Below are positions 26,418-34,313 of a DNA stretch of 64,000 nucleotides, one piece after another. The notes beneath the pieces are model-generated. The model saw only the letters and a list, made by a program, of their open reading frames with translations. It searched no databases and had not been told where the DNA came from. The DNA lies in NCBI RefSeq assembly GCF_007747445.1, contig NZ_CP036425.1, positions 62,001 to 126,000 on the forward strand, read 5' to 3'. The DNA is from Poriferisphaera corsica. Its GTDB lineage: Bacteria > Planctomycetota > Phycisphaerae > Phycisphaerales > Phycisphaeraceae. Made by a program: the position numbers and the translations under genes. The stretch's first letter is position 1, and each line of letters opens with the position of its first letter.

Positions 26418-26831
26418 ATGATCCGTATCTGGGATTACTTTGAACTTGGTGGCTTCATGATGTGGCCATTGCTCGTGTGCTCCATTCTCTTAGGAGCAGT
26501 ACTGATCGAACGTGTCATCGTCGTAGGCCTTTGGGGTGTTGTTTTCAAACGCCCGCTCACTAAACGTGTTTGGTGGGGGCATGGCCACATTCTTCGATTC
26601 TTCGAGGAAGTTCCGCCCGGCCTCGGCCTTCTCGGCACTATTATCGGCATCGTTCAAAGCTTTCATCTTGCTGACGGACAAGTCGCAGGTAGTGAAGTTG
26701 GTGCCGGACTCGCCGTTGCATGCATGACTACAATCTTTGGCCTCTCCATCGCGATCGTCGCAACCGTAGTTCGATATATGCTCGATGCCGCAGCCAATCG
26801 CGCTATCCACTTCGGCCAAGTTAAAGCGTAA
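26418..26831 (+). CDS. Shortened MotA/TolQ/ExbB-type proton channel protein
   Basis: 137 residues. TM1 (about 13-35: FMMWPLLVCSILLGAVLIERVIVV) is followed by a short cytoplasmic linker, then the conserved MotA_ExbB core PGLGLLGTIIGIVQSF (TM2) and GAGLAVACMTTIFGLSIAIVATVVRYML (TM3). These helices pack around an ExbD/TolR dimer and conduct protons. Normal ExbB and TolQ have 200-240 residues with a large cytoplasmic loop; that loop is almost absent here. AAAGGA lies about 9 nt before the ATG. The ExbD-like gene follows after 35 nt. Identity as an ExbB/TolQ relative is firm; the physiological partner is unknown. Confidence 0.85.
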   Translation: MIRIWDYFELGGFMMWPLLVCSILLGAVLIERVIVVGLWGVVFKRPLTKRVWWGHGHILRFFEEVPPGLGLLGTIIGIVQSFHLADGQVAGSEVGAGLAVACMTTIFGLSIAIVATVVRYMLDAAANRAIHFGQVKA

Positions 26832-26866
26832 ATACGAATACATAAACACTCTCACGGTACCAAACC

Positions 26867-27283
26867 ATGCTTCAAAAAGGCTTCATCGACATGCTCTTTA
26901 TACTCCTCTGTGCCACGATTGTTTTGCTCAGCGAATCAGTCCGAATCGGTACAGTGGATGCAAAGCCCGCAAAAGTCGGTGGTGGCGCCGTGACCGATAT
27001 CTCAGTAAACCAAGTCAGGATCGTTATCGTCAGACCCGACGAACTGATCTTTGAAGAGCAACCGTATGGAAATATGACCGATATAGCGAAAGCTAATCAA
27101 TGGTTAGGTGATGAATGTGCCGTCCTCATTCCCTCAATAGAGAATGTTACACATCACCGCATGATGGATGTATGGTCCAGCTTTCAGGAAGCGGGCTATC
27201 AGGTTAAATTCGGCGCCAAAGCTGTCAACGATGAGCAATCTGTCCCCACTAGGACCGTTGCCTCGACTGGTAGTGAGCAGTGA
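26867..27283 (+). CDS. ExbD/TolR-like protein
   Basis: 138 residues. A single N-terminal transmembrane helix, FIDMLFILLCATIVLL, begins only eight residues from the start and carries the Asp (D9) that in ExbD/TolR sits in the membrane and is protonated. The rest is a small periplasmic domain, with ISVNQVRIVIVRPDELIF matching the first strand pair of ExbD and a late AGYQVKFGAKAV resembling its final strand. The cytoplasmic N-terminus is shorter than usual. No good ribosome-binding site is seen, so it may be translated by coupling to the ExbB-like gene. Confidence 0.8.
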   Translation: MLQKGFIDMLFILLCATIVLLSESVRIGTVDAKPAKVGGGAVTDISVNQVRIVIVRPDELIFEEQPYGNMTDIAKANQWLGDECAVLIPSIENVTHHRMMDVWSSFQEAGYQVKFGAKAVNDEQSVPTRTVASTGSEQ

Positions 27284-27296
27284 TTGGGGGTGACGC

Positions 27297-28163
27297 TTGT
27301 CCCGTACTGTGTTGATATTAGGATTTTTTGTTTCGTTTCTTTTGCATGCGATCTTGATCGAACTCCCCTTGTTCAATAAACAGGACCGTTCGATCGATAT
27401 GCAGCAACTCGCAGCAGTCGTTGAACTCGCAAAAGTGATGAAGGAAATTGAACAGATCGAAGAGCCTCCTCAAGAGCAGGCCCCAGATCCCGAACCGGAA
27501 CCGGAAATCAAGCCTGAACCCGAGCCTGAACCAGAACCTGTTCAGCCGGAGCCCGAACCCGAGCCAGAGCCGCTCCAGGAACCCGAACCGGAACCGGAGC
27601 CTGTTCAACCTCCACAGCCACAGCCTGAACCCGAACCGCTTAAGATGGACAAGATTTTTGAAACACAGAAAGCTGAAGCTCCCGAAACCCCCGGCGACTT
27701 CGCAACAGGTAGCCAGGAAACTAAGCATAACCCCGAGCTTCGTATCGATTGGGGCTCTGCTCAAACCGCTCTCAATATCATCAAAAGCGGCGGAATGCGC
27801 CTCGTTGTCTATTCAGGTGCAGCAAGTTCGATTCACTATGAATACGTTAATCGAAGCGGACAATGGCGACGACAACGCCTAGCCGTCAATCGCAGACTCC
27901 GTTTTTCTAATCGAATCCGTATCGTTCAGGATGTCCCCGCATTCAGCAAAATCATCCAAGGCGACGATTGGAAAGAAAAGGACCGTCTCGCAATTATGGT
28001 CCCCCGTGATATCGAACAAATGCTTCAATCCGCACAGCTCACGGCCGCATCCACTCAGGGACTCACCATGAGAGATATCCATAGTTTCGCTGGCAGATTC
28101 CAACTCGTAAACAGCAATCAATTAAATTTTGATGTGACAGCAATTCGTGTACGCATGCAGTAA
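27297..28163 (+). CDS. TonB-like protein with SxxxH motif and Pro-Glu spacer
   Basis: 288 residues. The N-terminal membrane helix ([17 protein letters not shown]) contains S13xxxH17, the motif through which TonB couples to ExbBD. Residues about 57-115 are almost purely Pro-Glu repeats, the rigid spacer expected to cross the periplasm. The C-terminal ~145 residues are folded but do not show a recognisable TonB C-terminal domain (no YP motif). The start is TTG 27297, with GGGGGT about 5 nt upstream and the membrane helix starting at once. It follows ExbB- and ExbD-like genes. It probably transmits proton-motive energy to a non-standard outer partner (inference). Confidence 0.75.
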   Translation: MSRTVLILGFFVSFLLHAILIELPLFNKQDRSIDMQQLAAVVELAKVMKEIEQIEEPPQEQAPDPEPEPEIKPEPEPEPEPVQPEPEPEPEPLQEPEPEPEPVQPPQPQPEPEPLKMDKIFETQKAEAPETPGDFATGSQETKHNPELRIDWGSAQTALNIIKSGGMRLVVYSGAASSIHYEYVNRSGQWRRQRLAVNRRLRFSNRIRIVQDVPAFSKIIQGDDWKEKDRLAIMVPRDIEQMLQSAQLTAASTQGLTMRDIHSFAGRFQLVNSNQLNFDVTAIRVRMQ

Positions 28164-28183
28164 GCGTGAGAAAGGCAAGGAAC

Positions 28184-28930
28184 ATGAGCGGCAATAAAGA
28201 CGACAAAAAAATCAACCAAACCCTGTTTGGCGTCAACCTGCTCCTAATCATTATGCTCGTCGTTGGTATGATCGTCTATTTTAATATTAGACAGCAACGT
28301 AAGTCCGAATTTGAACAATTCAGACCAACCGATCAATCCGTCGCTGAGCAAAAGCAGTCAGATACCCAAACTCCACAAGTCGTTTCGACCGATAAGCTTG
28401 GGAAAGAACTGCCCAGTAGAAAAGCGAATCGATCCGGCGAATCGAACGCCTCCGCTTCCGGCAGCGCAACAAATGCTGACGGGATTCATGCGGCAGCGAA
28501 AGATTCTAAGGAAGAAATCAAAATGACCATGGCCGAAGATATCAAAGATATCATGGACCAGGACAGCAATGATGATCAAAACGTCATTGATGAAATGTCC
28601 ATCGACTATGACAACGGCTCCGACCTTCTCTCCGGAACAGATCGAGCCCGCCTCATACTCCTTGAAACCAAGGACATGAAGCTCGTTGATCAGCTTGTCG
28701 GCCAAGATGAACAAGATAAGAAAAATAAATCAGCGTCAAGATCCAAAAAATCAGCGCTTGAGCAAGCCGCTGAAAACTCTTCCGGCCGACGTCCCAACTA
28801 CGGCAAGGTACGCAAGGGACTTATCGGCGTCGCCGAAGCGCTCGTTAGACTCAATTCCAGAATCGTTGAAGTCGAACCTCTAAAGGAAGACGACGAAGAA
28901 GCCGTCACCTCTTTAGAGTATGGACCATAA
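28184..28930 (+). CDS. Single-pass membrane protein closing the ExbBD-TonB-like locus
   Basis: 248 residues. A short cytoplasmic N-terminus (MSGNKDDKKINQTLFG) leads into one transmembrane helix (VNLLLIIMLVVGMIVYF), then a long periplasmic region that is polar and low in complexity, rich in Asp, Ser, Lys and Gln, with a weakly helical C-terminus. ATG 28184 has a purine-rich AAAGGCAAGGA upstream; an in-frame GTG at 28166 does not. It follows the TonB-like gene by 20 nt. No family is recognised; the orientation matches the TonB-like protein, and it may be an accessory strut or regulator (inference). Confidence 0.6.
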   Translation: MSGNKDDKKINQTLFGVNLLLIIMLVVGMIVYFNIRQQRKSEFEQFRPTDQSVAEQKQSDTQTPQVVSTDKLGKELPSRKANRSGESNASASGSATNADGIHAAAKDSKEEIKMTMAEDIKDIMDQDSNDDQNVIDEMSIDYDNGSDLLSGTDRARLILLETKDMKLVDQLVGQDEQDKKNKSASRSKKSALEQAAENSSGRRPNYGKVRKGLIGVAEALVRLNSRIVEVEPLKEDDEEAVTSLEYGP

Positions 28931-28977
28931 AACGTGTATGTTCCTGCCTGAAACTATGCACGAACATGGTTTGGGAT

Positions 28978-29013
28978 GGGTCGGAGTCCACGAGTTGCTC
29001 CGACTCATTTTTT
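28978..29013 (+). terminator. Terminator of the ExbBD-TonB-like locus
   Basis: A 9-bp stem (28978-28986 with 28998-29006, including GTCGGAG/CTCCGAC) and a following run of six T. It overlaps the 3' end of the convergent NUDIX gene. Confidence 0.85.
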
Positions 29014-29743
29014 ATTTCCTCATCCCCAGTTTCCGCAATATCCCCAATGATATCGGCAATATCGTTCCAGCATTCTCTTCCACAAACTGCTCAATCTCAT
29101 TCAACCCCACCACATTAAACTCCCTATATTCATCGTTCTGCGCTTCATCTAGCCTTGCCACCATCGCCCTATAATCTAGTTTTGATCGAATCCGCGCACA
29201 CACTTCGAAGCTCGCTTCCTTCATATCTCTACCAAATCCGATCACGTCTACACCATCCATCTCCGCGACTTGCAGCCCTGTCTCTTCATGTAACTCTTTC
29301 ATGAGCAGTCGTTCATAATCCACCATCAATTTATCCGTATTCAAACATGTCGGATCAACCGCTCCTGACGGTGCAAGCTCCCACGCACCCGGATAACACA
29401 TCACCCGATCACTCCGCCGACCAAAAACCACATAATCTTCATGCGCAATAATCCCGCTAACACCCAATGGAATCAAGAACGTATTCTCAAACAGATACGG
29501 ATCATAACGGTGCGCGACATAATATTTATATTCAAACCATCGCCCCATGACCCGCCGTCGATCATAATCAATCACGCCAAATAATCGCCCGTTAAACAGC
29601 CCATCGCCTCGCTTTAGCTTCTCTTGCTCCCATATTTCATCCACAACCTTCGCAACCTTATCGTCTGGTTGCCACATCGCATTATCCACCACATTCACCT
29701 CAAATCCATCATCAATATCATTAATCCAATGTGTCTCATCCAT
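29012..29743 (-). CDS. NUDIX-fold hydrolase
   Basis: 243 residues. The NUDIX helix KELHEETGL is present, and its upstream Gly (PSGAVD) is separated from it by more residues than in the standard 23-residue box, as in larger NUDIX proteins that sense or hydrolyse NDP-sugars. IPLGVSGIIAHEDYVVFGRRSD is the first core strand pair. Enzymes of this fold cleave nucleoside diphosphates linked to another group; the substrate is unknown. ATG 29743 has AGGA about 8 nt upstream. It converges on the ExbBD-TonB-like locus and shares its terminator region. Confidence 0.75.
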   Translation of the reverse strand: MDETHWINDIDDGFEVNVVDNAMWQPDDKVAKVVDEIWEQEKLKRGDGLFNGRLFGVIDYDRRRVMGRWFEYKYYVAHRYDPYLFENTFLIPLGVSGIIAHEDYVVFGRRSDRVMCYPGAWELAPSGAVDPTCLNTDKLMVDYERLLMKELHEETGLQVAEMDGVDVIGFGRDMKEASFEVCARIRSKLDYRAMVARLDEAQNDEYREFNVVGLNEIEQFVEENAGTILPISLGILRKLGMRK

Positions 29744-29878
29744 CCGTCTATCCTACATCTACTCACATTAAAATCCCAACTTCAATTTTAACCGTGTCTC
29801 AATCGCTCTGCATGTTAAAATAGACACGACATATTTTTTAACGAATCATTTCTACTTTATCCCATTGGGAGCAAACGT

Positions 29879-31045
29879 TTGAACACGTGCATCGTACACG
29901 ACTGGATCGCCACATATGCGGGCTCAGAGAAAGTTGTTCAATCCATCTATAACACATTCCCTCAATCACATCTCGCCACGCTTTTCGCAAAACCCGGTCC
30001 ACTAAACCAGATGCACATGTCTAACTTACCGCTGCAAACAACCTTTTTGCAGAAACTTCCTTTGGCAAGCCGCTCCCACCGCTACCTTCTCCCGCTCATG
30101 CCCTTCGCAGTCGAGCAACTCGATCTTACTCCCTACGATCTTATCATCTCATCCGCCCACGCCGTCGCCAAAGGTATTATCACCTCACCTGATCAGCTTC
30201 ACATCTGCTACATGCATACCCCCACACGCTACGCATGGGATCTACAAAACCAATACCTTTCGTCTAAGTCTCTCAAAACGAAACTACTAAACCCATTAAT
30301 GCGCCTTGCGCTTCATCGTTTCCGCATCTGGGATCAACTTGCCGGCCAGCGTCCTGACCTTATCATCGCCAACTCTCATTACATCGCACGTCGTATTCAA
30401 AAAATCTACAAACGCGCCGCACACGTGATCTATCCGCCCGTTGACGTCGATCGCTTCAAACCGCAAACCAATCGAGACAGCTTCTTCCTGACGGTCACAC
30501 GCGCCGTTCCTTATAAACGCTTAGATCTTATCGTGCGTGCTTTCAATCAAACCAACCACACCCTCAAGATTGTCGGCTCGGGACCGCAACTCTCATACCT
30601 TAAAAAAATCGCTAAACCCAACATTCAATTCCTCGAGCATCAACCCGACAAGACAGTGACAGAACTCATGCAAACTTGCCGCGCGTTTGTTTTTACTGCT
30701 CTAGAAGATTTTGGGATCTCTCCCGTCGAGGCCATGGCCGCTGGCGCTCCTGTCATTGCACTCGGCCAAGCAGGCACAGCCGAAACAGTTATCCATCAAT
30801 CCACTGGCCTCCTCTTCCCCGAACAAACCCCTCAACACCTCCTCGCCGCCATCAATCAGTTCACAGATACCTCAACAAATTTCGACCCAAACTATATCGC
30901 CAACCACGCGCAGCAATTCTCTATTCAACGCTTTGAGTCACAAATTAAAACATATATCCAAGAACAATATCATCTCTTCCAGGAGCGTAAAAATGAACAT
31001 CTTCAAGCCCAGCCTCACCTCCTCTCCGCCGCATCCCAAAATTAA
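29879..31045 (+). CDS. GT4-family glycosyltransferase (mannosyltransferase-like)
   Basis: 388 residues. CIVHDWIATYAGSEKVVQSIYNTFP is the usual opening of WbaZ/WbpZ-type GT4 enzymes; later HICYMHTPTRYAWD, FLTVTRAVPYKRLDLIVRAFNQ, and DFGISPVEAMAAGAPVIALGQAGTAETV complete the GT-B fold with the donor-binding EX7E-type stretch. It would transfer a sugar from a nucleotide donor at the cytoplasmic membrane. The start is TTG 29879, with GGGAG about 8 nt upstream and homology from residue 3. The 3' end overlaps the next gene by 53 nt, so the two form an operon. Confidence 0.88.
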   Translation: MNTCIVHDWIATYAGSEKVVQSIYNTFPQSHLATLFAKPGPLNQMHMSNLPLQTTFLQKLPLASRSHRYLLPLMPFAVEQLDLTPYDLIISSAHAVAKGIITSPDQLHICYMHTPTRYAWDLQNQYLSSKSLKTKLLNPLMRLALHRFRIWDQLAGQRPDLIIANSHYIARRIQKIYKRAAHVIYPPVDVDRFKPQTNRDSFFLTVTRAVPYKRLDLIVRAFNQTNHTLKIVGSGPQLSYLKKIAKPNIQFLEHQPDKTVTELMQTCRAFVFTALEDFGISPVEAMAAGAPVIALGQAGTAETVIHQSTGLLFPEQTPQHLLAAINQFTDTSTNFDPNYIANHAQQFSIQRFESQIKTYIQEQYHLFQERKNEHLQAQPHLLSAASQN

Positions 31046-31625
31046 ATATATCACTGATCTTTTACTGATCCTTGTGACTTCCCCAGTCCTTATCCCCCTC
31101 TACTTTTTCATCACTCTACTAATCCGTCTTCAATCCCCCGGCTCCATTCACTACACCACCACAAAAATGAATCATCGCGGGCAACCCATACGCACAACAC
31201 AATTCCGAACATTTCATTCCTCCGCCGATCACCTCGTCCATGAATTCCATCAGCGCTACGCTCACCTCCATCACACACTCACACCCGACCAACAAGCCTA
31301 CCAACCGCGCTACACCCGCATCGGCCGTCTCCTCACTCGTACAAACCTCCACAACCTTCCTCTGCTGTTAAACGTCATCACCGGCCAAATGTCTCTTGTC
31401 GGTCTCACTCCCCGCTTTCGTGAACAACCTACGACGCAGAGCATTATTACTCCAAAAACAACCACCGGCATCCTCAGCCTGTGGCACCTCGCACAACATC
31501 GAGGCTCCCCTTCGCATCATCGTTATCGATACGACAACCTCTACCTCCAAAACCAATCTCTCGCACTTGATCTCAAAATTCTTTTCCGCACAATTACGCA
31601 ATCTCTTCATCTATTTTACGGTTAG
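30993..31625 (+). CDS. Bacterial sugar transferase (undecaprenyl-phosphate phosphoglycosyltransferase)
   Basis: 210 residues. A membrane helix (ITDLLLILVTSPVLIPLYFFITLLIRL) is followed by the typical catalytic segment: TTKMNHRGQPIRTTQFRTF, then YTRIGRLLTRTNLHNLPLLLNVITGQMSLVGLTPRF. Proteins of this family load the first sugar-1-phosphate onto undecaprenyl phosphate. It is short and lacks the N-terminal multi-helix domain of WbaP. ATG 30993 has AGGAG 7 nt upstream and lies inside the end of the preceding GT4 gene. A longer open frame back to 30711 is only the shifted frame of that gene. It is terminated by the hairpin at 31631. Confidence 0.8.
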   Translation: MNIFKPSLTSSPPHPKIKYITDLLLILVTSPVLIPLYFFITLLIRLQSPGSIHYTTTKMNHRGQPIRTTQFRTFHSSADHLVHEFHQRYAHLHHTLTPDQQAYQPRYTRIGRLLTRTNLHNLPLLLNVITGQMSLVGLTPRFREQPTTQSIITPKTTTGILSLWHLAQHRGSPSHHRYRYDNLYLQNQSLALDLKILFRTITQSLHLFYG

Positions 31626-31630
31626 TAATA

Positions 31631-31664
31631 AAAAAAATGAGCGTCCAACTTTGGACACTCATTT
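31631..31664. terminator. Bidirectional terminator between convergent genes
   Basis: A 14-bp stem with one mismatch (31635-31648 with 31651-31664). An A-run on the + strand (31631-31637) gives a T-run for the minus-strand lipoprotein gene; the + side is weaker. Confidence 0.75.
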
Positions 31665-31706
31665 CAATAAACCGTATCTAACGCCCTCTCCCCCCACAAT
31701 TCATAA

Positions 31707-32801
31707 TTACCCAGCCGGCAGCGTCAGCAGTGGCGCCATCAGACCCGTGTCCCTTGATTGTAGATTAAACAAATAAGTTAGTAGTGCAAACGTCCGTTTC
31801 GATTCCTTATCATCATCCGAGATGTAATAGTATCGCTCTCTGAACCAAATCTTTACAAACGCTTCTTGCGGGTCACTATTCGTTGAATATATAGCCAGTA
31901 AATGGTCTTCCACTTCTTCCGACATACTCATCAGCATCTCTTCAACCACATACCCCTTCTCGATATCTTCTTGCGATGCCATCACTGTCCTGCTCAGCCC
32001 CATCAAAATTGTTAAGATCGACTTAGTTTGCACCGCAAGCTCCATCCCATTCCGCTGTACCGGGCTTGTCACCAGTGTAAACTTTGTCGCTGTTTGGCTC
32101 AGACCCAATAACTGCTTCGCTCGCTTCGCCAGATCCTTCTCATCATCCGACATCCCAGCAGGCGGCACGAACAACACAACCGTCGATCCTTCTTGTTCAA
32201 CACGGATATCCAGCATCCCCCGTTCTTGCATCGCCTTCAACATGATCAACAGTTCATGAAACTCATCCAGCCCAGATTCGCTCGCTTGATTTTTGGTTGT
32301 CCCCGTGATTGCTCTGTTCTTTATCCCATTCACCTGGTCCACACACATCTCAAATAAGTGGTCCACCGGCCAGCCCGATTGTGAAATATATATCAACGTG
32401 ATCGGATCAATCGGCTTCAACAGCCTTTCCGTAAACTCCTCACCAACCAAAGGCGAATATGTGATCGTCGGCGCTTCTCGGAACATGCCTTCCAACTGGA
32501 ACGGAACTTCCCACAACCCGCTCACGCCATCACCATTGGCGATGAACCCGCCAAACGATGAAATCTCCAACTGATACTGCTGCAAGATCGAGTTCACTTC
32601 CACAAAATGTGGCGTTCCTCCGTACCGCATCCTCACCAAATTTTGCAATAGTTGTGTATTCCACGACTGTGCGATCGACTCGTTGTAATCAAACCGGTCA
32701 GGCCCAATCGTTGTTGGCCCATACGCCCGACAACCCACCATTCCCCCCGTTATCACCAATAGACAACCAACTGCCAGCAGTCCGATCAGCAACCTTTTCA
32801 T
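31707..32801 (-). CDS. Lipoprotein of unknown function
   Basis: 364 residues. The signal peptide ends in MVGC-R, a lipobox. The mature start, with YNESIAQSWNTQLLQNLVRMRYGGTPHFVEVNSILQQYQLE, resembles a conserved family of hypothetical lipoproteins that I recognise only by pattern, not by function. The remainder is mixed alpha/beta with no catalytic motif. It is flanked by a terminator at its 3' end and by about 300 bp of unremarkable DNA before yebC, so it is probably monocistronic. It may be involved in envelope upkeep, but this is a guess from location only. Confidence 0.6.
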   Translation of the reverse strand: MKRLLIGLLAVGCLLVITGGMVGCRAYGPTTIGPDRFDYNESIAQSWNTQLLQNLVRMRYGGTPHFVEVNSILQQYQLEISSFGGFIANGDGVSGLWEVPFQLEGMFREAPTITYSPLVGEEFTERLLKPIDPITLIYISQSGWPVDHLFEMCVDQVNGIKNRAITGTTKNQASESGLDEFHELLIMLKAMQERGMLDIRVEQEGSTVVLFVPPAGMSDDEKDLAKRAKQLLGLSQTATKFTLVTSPVQRNGMELAVQTKSILTILMGLSRTVMASQEDIEKGYVVEEMLMSMSEEVEDHLLAIYSTNSDPQEAFVKIWFRERYYYISDDDKESKRTFALLTYLFNLQSRDTGLMAPLLTLPAG

Positions 32802-33100
32802 GAGCCATCCTTTGCTCTTTATTCACTTATTTACTGCATTACCAATAAGATATGATCCGTGATCCAAAACGTAACGCTCAATGCCTACCTTCCCAATGAC
32901 CCCCATTAGCAAGATCACCACTGAGTTTCAGCATCATCCCCAGCATAATCCTCATAAATCTTTTGTATATAGCGAATAACACTTACTTTGCACCCGATTT
33001 CGTTAATACCCCGGCCAAGGACCACCGATTTTGCCTCTCAGCCCCCTTCTCATAAAATACCTTACTCAATTTCACACAGTCATTACCCACGGAGCTTCTC

Positions 33101-33847
33101 ATGGCCGGTCACAGTAAATGGGCGAATATCAAACACCGCAAGGGCCGTCAGGACGCTAAGCGTTCCAAAATCTGGTCCAAGTGTTCAAAAGCCATCATGG
33201 TCGCTGCCAAAAACGGTGGCGGCAACCCTGAAATGAACCTCGCCCTCCGATATGCCATCGACGAGGCCAAAGCTCAGAACATGCCCAAAGACACCATCGC
33301 CAATGCCATCAAAAAAGGCACCGGCGAAATGGATGGCGTGGTCTTCGAAACTATCGTCTACGAAGGCTACGGCCCCGCAGGTGTCGCCGTCATGGTCGAT
33401 ATCCTCACCGACAACCGTAACCGCACCGCAGCCGAACTACGCAAAATCTTCGAGCGAAGCGGCGGCAACCTCGGCGCAACCGGCTGCGTTGCCTACAACT
33501 TCGAACAAAAAGGCCAAATCTTTGTCGCCAAACAAGGCGCAGACGAAGAAGAGCTCATGATGGCCGCGCTCGAAGCCGGTGCAGACGATGTCTCCGGTGC
33601 CGATGAATCATTCGAAGTCCTCACTGAGCCCGCCGCATACACCGATGTCCGATCTGCTCTCGACACCGATTACACCATCGAGTCTGGCTCCGTCGCCATG
33701 ATCCCTCAACAAACCGTCGAGGTCACAGGCAAGGATGTCAATAAAGTCATGAACTTCATCGACGCTTTGGAAGACAACGATGACGTCCAAAAAGTTCATG
33801 CAAACTTCGATATATCCGACGAAGACCTCGCCGCACTCGAAGACTAA
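33101..33847 (+). CDS. yebC: YebC/PmpR-family regulatory protein (TACO1-like)
   Basis: 248 residues. The N-terminal MAGHSKWANIKHRKGRQDAKRSKIWSKCSKAIMVAAKNGGGNPEMN is the invariant family signature, and the three-domain length is standard. YebC proteins were first seen as DNA-binding regulators and are now also linked to translation through proline stretches (established for some members). GGAG lies about 7 nt before the ATG. The gene is followed after 74 nt by acylphosphatase in the same direction and is probably cotranscribed with it. Confidence 0.95.
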   Translation: MAGHSKWANIKHRKGRQDAKRSKIWSKCSKAIMVAAKNGGGNPEMNLALRYAIDEAKAQNMPKDTIANAIKKGTGEMDGVVFETIVYEGYGPAGVAVMVDILTDNRNRTAAELRKIFERSGGNLGATGCVAYNFEQKGQIFVAKQGADEEELMMAALEAGADDVSGADESFEVLTEPAAYTDVRSALDTDYTIESGSVAMIPQQTVEVTGKDVNKVMNFIDALEDNDDVQKVHANFDISDEDLAALED

Positions 33848-33921
33848 GCCGCGCCAACTCATAACCCACTGGTCAACGAAGCGAGTAATTTCGCAAGACA
33901 CACTAAAACATAAAGACAAAT

Positions 33922-34209
33922 ATGATTCGTTACACAGTCCACTACATCGGCCGCGTTCAGGGGGTTGGATTCCGTTACACCTGCGTTAATATCGCACACC
34001 GTTTCCACGTCGCCGGTTACGCTCAAAATCTTCCCGATGGCTCCGTTAAACTCGTCGCAGAAGGTGAAAAATCCGAAGTTCTCACTTTCATCGACACCAT
34101 CACTGAACGCATGTCCCGCAATATCGATACCGAAGATCGCACCACCACAGAACCCACCAATGAGTTCGGCGACCCCGCAAGCCCCGATACTTTTACCATC
34201 CGCTATTAA
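33922..34209 (+). CDS. acyP: Acylphosphatase
   Basis: 95 residues, the usual size. [42 protein letters not shown] carries the catalytic Arg of GFRY and the Asn of VAGYAQN that position and hydrolyse acyl phosphates. The alpha/beta sandwich order is normal; the loop after [12 protein letters not shown] is a little polar and the C-terminus ends FTIRY. A hairpin with arms 34256-34264 and 34268-34276 follows. Confidence 0.9.
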   Translation: MIRYTVHYIGRVQGVGFRYTCVNIAHRFHVAGYAQNLPDGSVKLVAEGEKSEVLTFIDTITERMSRNIDTEDRTTTEPTNEFGDPASPDTFTIRY

Positions 34210-34255
34210 GTCACCCCCAAAAAGATACAACCACAAACAAACCAAACTTTTCAAG

Positions 34256-34276
34256 CCCACGACCGCTGGTCGTGGG
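34256..34276 (+). terminator. GC-rich hairpin after acylphosphatase
   Basis: A perfect 9-bp stem, CCCACGACC with GGTCGTGGG, and a 3-nt loop. It is followed by GTGTCTTAC, not a T-run, and resembles hairpins near 39861 and 42504. Confidence 0.6.
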
Positions 34277-34313
34277 GTGTCTTACAACCCAACATTTATT
34301 CGCCTGCAACTCC

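Noticed and set aside
30711-30992. 94-residue upstream extension of the sugar transferase
   Set aside because: It is the shifted frame of the GT4 gene. A good AGGAG-ATG lies at 30981-30995.
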